A stretch of 64,000 nucleotides of DNA, from NCBI GenBank assembly GCA_016703005.1, contig JADJCX010000035.1, forward strand, positions 1 to 64,000, given 5' to 3'. Positions 61,254-64,000 of this stretch are shown in pieces. The position numbers and the translations under genes are program-made. Each line of letters begins with the position of its first letter. The first letter of the stretch is position 1. Origin of the DNA: Flavobacteriales bacterium. Lineage in GTDB: Bacteria > Bacteroidota > Bacteroidia > Flavobacteriales_F > PHOS-HE28. The notes under the pieces are model-generated. The model was not told the origin of the DNA and made no database searches. It saw only the letters and a program-made list of their open reading frames with translations.

Positions 61254-63884
61254 ATGAAACGCTTCCGCCACCTCCTTCTCCTCCTTCTCTCGCTTCTCCC
61301 CTTCGCGGGCAAAGCCACGCACAACCAGGCCGGTGAGATCATCATCTGCCAGTTGGGTGGTCTGCTCTATGAAGCAACGATCATCACGCACACGCGCACC
61401 AGCTCACCCGCCGACCGGCCTGAGTTCATCTTGGACTGGGGCGATGGCAGCCCGCTGGACACGATCGCGCGCGACAGTTTGGTGCCGATCCCCAGCATGG
61501 ATGTGCAACGCAACGTGTACATCTCCACGCACACCTATGTTGGGGGTGCCGTTTACACCCTGCAGTACGAAGACCCGAACCGCGTAGGCGGCGTTGTCAA
61601 CATTCCGGGAAGCGTGAACATCCCGATCTGTGTTCAGACGACCATCATGGTTCCGCTGGACGAGGACGAGATCTACGGTTGCTCACCGCGTTTCCTGAAC
61701 CCGCCTCTGCAAGAGGCCTGCATTTTCCAACCGTGGTATCACAACCCAGGTGCATGGGATCCCGATGGCGATAGTTTGAGCTACCAATTGCGCGTATGTC
61801 GCGGCGCCGGTTGCGAAGAGATCGACCCTTACTTCTTCCCCGATGAGATAGCACCCGGCCCCGACAATGAGTTCGAAATGGACCCGATTACCGGCACCAT
61901 TTCTTGGGTCAGTCCGCACTTCCCGGGCATGTACAATTTCGCCTTCATGGTGATCGAGTGGCGCGATGGCGACCCCATCGGTTTCGTGGAGCGCGACATG
62001 CAGGTGTTCGTCAATGAGCCCTGCAACAACCAGACACCGGAGATCCAAGAAGTGTTGGACACCTGTGTCACGGCTGGCGATTTCCTCACCCTCAACATAA
62101 CCGCCACCGACCCCGATGTGGCGCAGGATCTTGACCTCACCGCGCTCGGCGAACCGCTGATCGTCGCCACCAGCCCGGCGCAGTTCCTCAGCCCGATCAA
62201 CAACAACCCCGTTAGCGGGACCTTCAGTTGGGCAACTGTCTGCGCGCATGTTCGCCTACAACCTTATCAAATGGTCTTTAATGTGAGGGATAACGACGCC
62301 GATGTTCCCTTGGAGGATTACGAAACGATGTTCATCACCGTGGTGGCGCCTGCCCCAGAGAACCCCATAGCCACACCACTATCGGATGCGATCCAGTTGA
62401 ACTGGGACGCGAGCATCTGCTCCAATGCCACAGGCTATACAGTTTACCGGCGCAGCGGATCGTACGGCTTCGTGCCGGACAATTGTGAGACCGGTGTGCC
62501 TGCTTACACCGGTTATGTGCAGATCAGCGGCGACTGCATCAATTCAACAAGCTACTTGGACAACGACCCTGACCTCTTCGTTGGTAATGAATACTGCTAC
62601 ATGGTGATAGCCTGTTTCCCCGATGGCGCCGAGAGCTACGCGAGCATCGAGTTCTGCGCGATCCTGGAACAGACCGTGCCCATCATCACGCATGTGAGCG
62701 TTGGGCAAACGGATATCACCACCGGTATTGACACGGTGCGCTGGAGCAACGCGTGGGACTTGGACACCCTACAGTACCCCGGCCCGTACTTCTTCAAACT
62801 CTACCGCGGCAATGGCTTCTCCGGAGCGAACACGCTGATCGAAACAACAGCCAGTTCCAACAACTTCCAGCATCCTGACACGACCTTCATCGATACGAAC
62901 CTGGATACCGAGACCGGTCCGCACGTGTACCGCGTGGAACTCTTCGGTAACGGGGGCAACGATACCATTGGGGACAGCAGTCCAGCCACGAGCATCTTCC
63001 TCAGCATCGACCCGAACGATGAATTGCTGAACCTGAGCTGGCAGTCGATCACCCCTTGGGTGAACACGCTCTACGAAGTGCAGCGATTCGACGGCGTGAC
63101 TTTCGTACCCATTGGCACCACGGCCAATACCAACTACACCGATACTGCCTTGGTGAACGGCACCGAATACTGCTACCGCATCAAGAGCACGGGGGCGTAC
63201 AGCTTGCCCGATTTTCAGGATGTGCTCATCAACTTCAGCCAAGAGGCTTGCGGGATACCGGTGGACCTAACGCCCCCCTGCCCACCTACGCTTGCGCTCG
63301 ACAACGACTGCGATGTGCCGTTGAACACGTTGACATGGAACAACCCGATCACCAGCTGTGCGAATTCGGATGATTGCAACACATACAGCATCTATTTCAG
63401 CCCGACGCAGGACGGCGAACTGCAGCTCATCGCCACGATCACCGGGTGTACCGATACAGTGTTCGAGCATGTGATCGATGGAAGCGTTGCTGGCTGCTAT
63501 GCGATCACGGCTACCGACAGCATTGGTAACGAGAGCGCCTTCTCGAACATCGTTTGCGGAGACAACTGCCCCTACTACGCCCTGCCCAATGTGTTCAGCC
63601 CGAACAACGATGGCCAGAACGACCTCTTTGTGCCCTTCCCATGGCGTGGCGTTGAGCGCATTGATCTACAGATCTTCAACCGCTGGGGCCAAGTGGTGTT
63701 CGCCACGGAAGACCCAGCCGTGAACTGGGACGGCCTGCATGCTGAGAAGAAAGAGCCCGTTCCGGACGGTGTCTACTTCATTACCTGTACCGTGTTCTAC
63801 CAGCGGCTTACCGGCATTGTTCCAGAGCAGATCAACGGCTATGTGCATGTGCTAGGCGGCGCGGGCGCGGTCAACGGCAACTGA
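61254..63884 (+). CDS. Large secreted protein with gliding-motility-type (T9SS type B) C-terminal domain
   Basis: 876 residues. Signal peptide (MKRFRHLLLLLLSLLPFAGK). The N-terminal part has a DYXQ-like start (HNQAGEIIICQLGGLLYEAT) and an early PKD-like region (EFILDWGDGSPLDTIARDSL), followed by several fibronectin-type III-like units (LNLSWQSITPWVNTLYEVQR, TNYTDTALVNGTEYCYRIKS). The last 90 residues are the gliding motility-associated C-terminal domain: NVFSPNNDGQNDLFVPFP, VERIDLQIFNRWGQVVF and PVPDGVYFITCTVFYQ. It is exported by T9SS and usually not cleaved from the surface. A TACTTTG box lies 17 bases before the ATG. Confidence 0.9.
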   Translation: MKRFRHLLLLLLSLLPFAGKATHNQAGEIIICQLGGLLYEATIITHTRTSSPADRPEFILDWGDGSPLDTIARDSLVPIPSMDVQRNVYISTHTYVGGAVYTLQYEDPNRVGGVVNIPGSVNIPICVQTTIMVPLDEDEIYGCSPRFLNPPLQEACIFQPWYHNPGAWDPDGDSLSYQLRVCRGAGCEEIDPYFFPDEIAPGPDNEFEMDPITGTISWVSPHFPGMYNFAFMVIEWRDGDPIGFVERDMQVFVNEPCNNQTPEIQEVLDTCVTAGDFLTLNITATDPDVAQDLDLTALGEPLIVATSPAQFLSPINNNPVSGTFSWATVCAHVRLQPYQMVFNVRDNDADVPLEDYETMFITVVAPAPENPIATPLSDAIQLNWDASICSNATGYTVYRRSGSYGFVPDNCETGVPAYTGYVQISGDCINSTSYLDNDPDLFVGNEYCYMVIACFPDGAESYASIEFCAILEQTVPIITHVSVGQTDITTGIDTVRWSNAWDLDTLQYPGPYFFKLYRGNGFSGANTLIETTASSNNFQHPDTTFIDTNLDTETGPHVYRVELFGNGGNDTIGDSSPATSIFLSIDPNDELLNLSWQSITPWVNTLYEVQRFDGVTFVPIGTTANTNYTDTALVNGTEYCYRIKSTGAYSLPDFQDVLINFSQEACGIPVDLTPPCPPTLALDNDCDVPLNTLTWNNPITSCANSDDCNTYSIYFSPTQDGELQLIATITGCTDTVFEHVIDGSVAGCYAITATDSIGNESAFSNIVCGDNCPYYALPNVFSPNNDGQNDLFVPFPWRGVERIDLQIFNRWGQVVFATEDPAVNWDGLHAEKKEPVPDGVYFITCTVFYQRLTGIVPEQINGYVHVLGGAGAVNGN

Positions 63885-64000
63885 TGTTCACCGGGATAGT
63901 GGAGGAAGTGGGGACGGTGCACGAGGTGCGCTGCAACGGCGGGAATATCGATCTCGTAATCGGTGCACGCATGACTCCGCAACTGCGGGTCGACCAAAGC
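63884..64000 (+). CDS. ribE: Riboflavin synthase alpha subunit, N-terminal part only
   Basis: Only the first 39 codons are in the window: MFTGIVEEVGTVHEV, NIDLVIGARMTPQLRVDQS. MFTGIVEE is the family's conserved start, and the segment before the edge corresponds to the first lumazine-binding fold. The enzyme converts two 6,7-dimethyl-8-ribityllumazine into riboflavin. Its ATG overlaps the stop of the preceding gene by one base (TGATG). Confidence 0.92.
   Translation, partial: MFTGIVEEVGTVHEVRCNGGNIDLVIGARMTPQLRVDQS

Noticed and set aside
1..64000. CRISPR arrays, tRNA or rRNA genes, transposases, phage genes, defence systems
   Set aside because: Looked for in the intergenic regions and among the proteins; nothing with a regular repeat-spacer layout, cloverleaf or matching protein family was seen.

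Overview
The window is high-GC (about 60%) chromosomal DNA of a Bacteroidota bacterium, most likely a Flavobacteriales lineage. Evidence: several type IX secretion (T9SS) C-terminal sorting domains, one gliding-motility-type C-terminal domain, a DUF4175 protein, a DAHP synthase/chorismate mutase fusion, a MoaC-MogA fusion, a PorT-like outer-membrane barrel, and promoter boxes resembling the Bacteroidetes -7 element (TAnnTTTG, here mostly TAnnTTCG). I see no phage, insertion sequence, CRISPR array, tRNA or rRNA.

Region 1 (1-5313): the catalytic subunit of a soluble NAD-type formate dehydrogenase (fdhA, running off the left edge), a divergent DUF2024 / CPxC thioredoxin-like pair sharing a fully symmetric promoter, a MarR-type regulator, and a truncated second copy of the fdhA 5' end with its own promoter box. 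Region 2 (5322-20186): secreted and small proteins, then fdhD, tag and moaA, a large FG-GAP/UnbV lipoprotein, and a tightly overlapping molybdenum cofactor operon (thiF/moeB-like, tauE-like permease, moeA, mobA, moaD, moaE, moaC-mogA) followed by an ndpA-like gene. Together with fdhA, fdhD and the fused diaphorase subunit at 52.4 kb this gives almost a full route from GTP to a working bis-MGD formate dehydrogenase. Region 3 (20.2-31.1 kb): surface proteins, aromatic biosynthesis, an ECF sigma factor with a membrane anti-sigma-like protein, an outer-membrane barrel and YebC. Region 4 (31.2-41.6 kb): an orphan NIT-domain histidine kinase, acyl-CoA carboxylase beta subunit, a TPR histidine kinase with NarL-type regulator, a second TauE-like permease and a secreted M1 peptidase. 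Region 5 (41.6-46.3 kb): rimP-nusA-infB behind a promoter and an intrinsic-terminator-like leader. Region 6 (46.4-64 kb): a secreted pentaheme cytochrome, a MOSC protein, a queuosine-precursor transporter, a diheme cytochrome, the formate dehydrogenase diaphorase fusion, DUF4175, an anti-sigma-type ATPase, YbeY, PdxA, leucyl aminopeptidase, a gliding-motility-type adhesin and the start of riboflavin synthase.

An important caution: at least nine genes, including the essential infB, carry single-base frameshifts, an in-frame stop or (rimP) an internal deletion. This density is more typical of an uncorrected long-read or metagenomic assembly than of real gene decay. The features I find least ordinary are the truncated fdhA copy whose differences are all synonymous, the symmetric divergent promoter, the phased 7-nucleotide repeats (one inside fdhD), the palindrome that joins fdhD and tag, and the leader terminator in front of rimP-nusA-infB.
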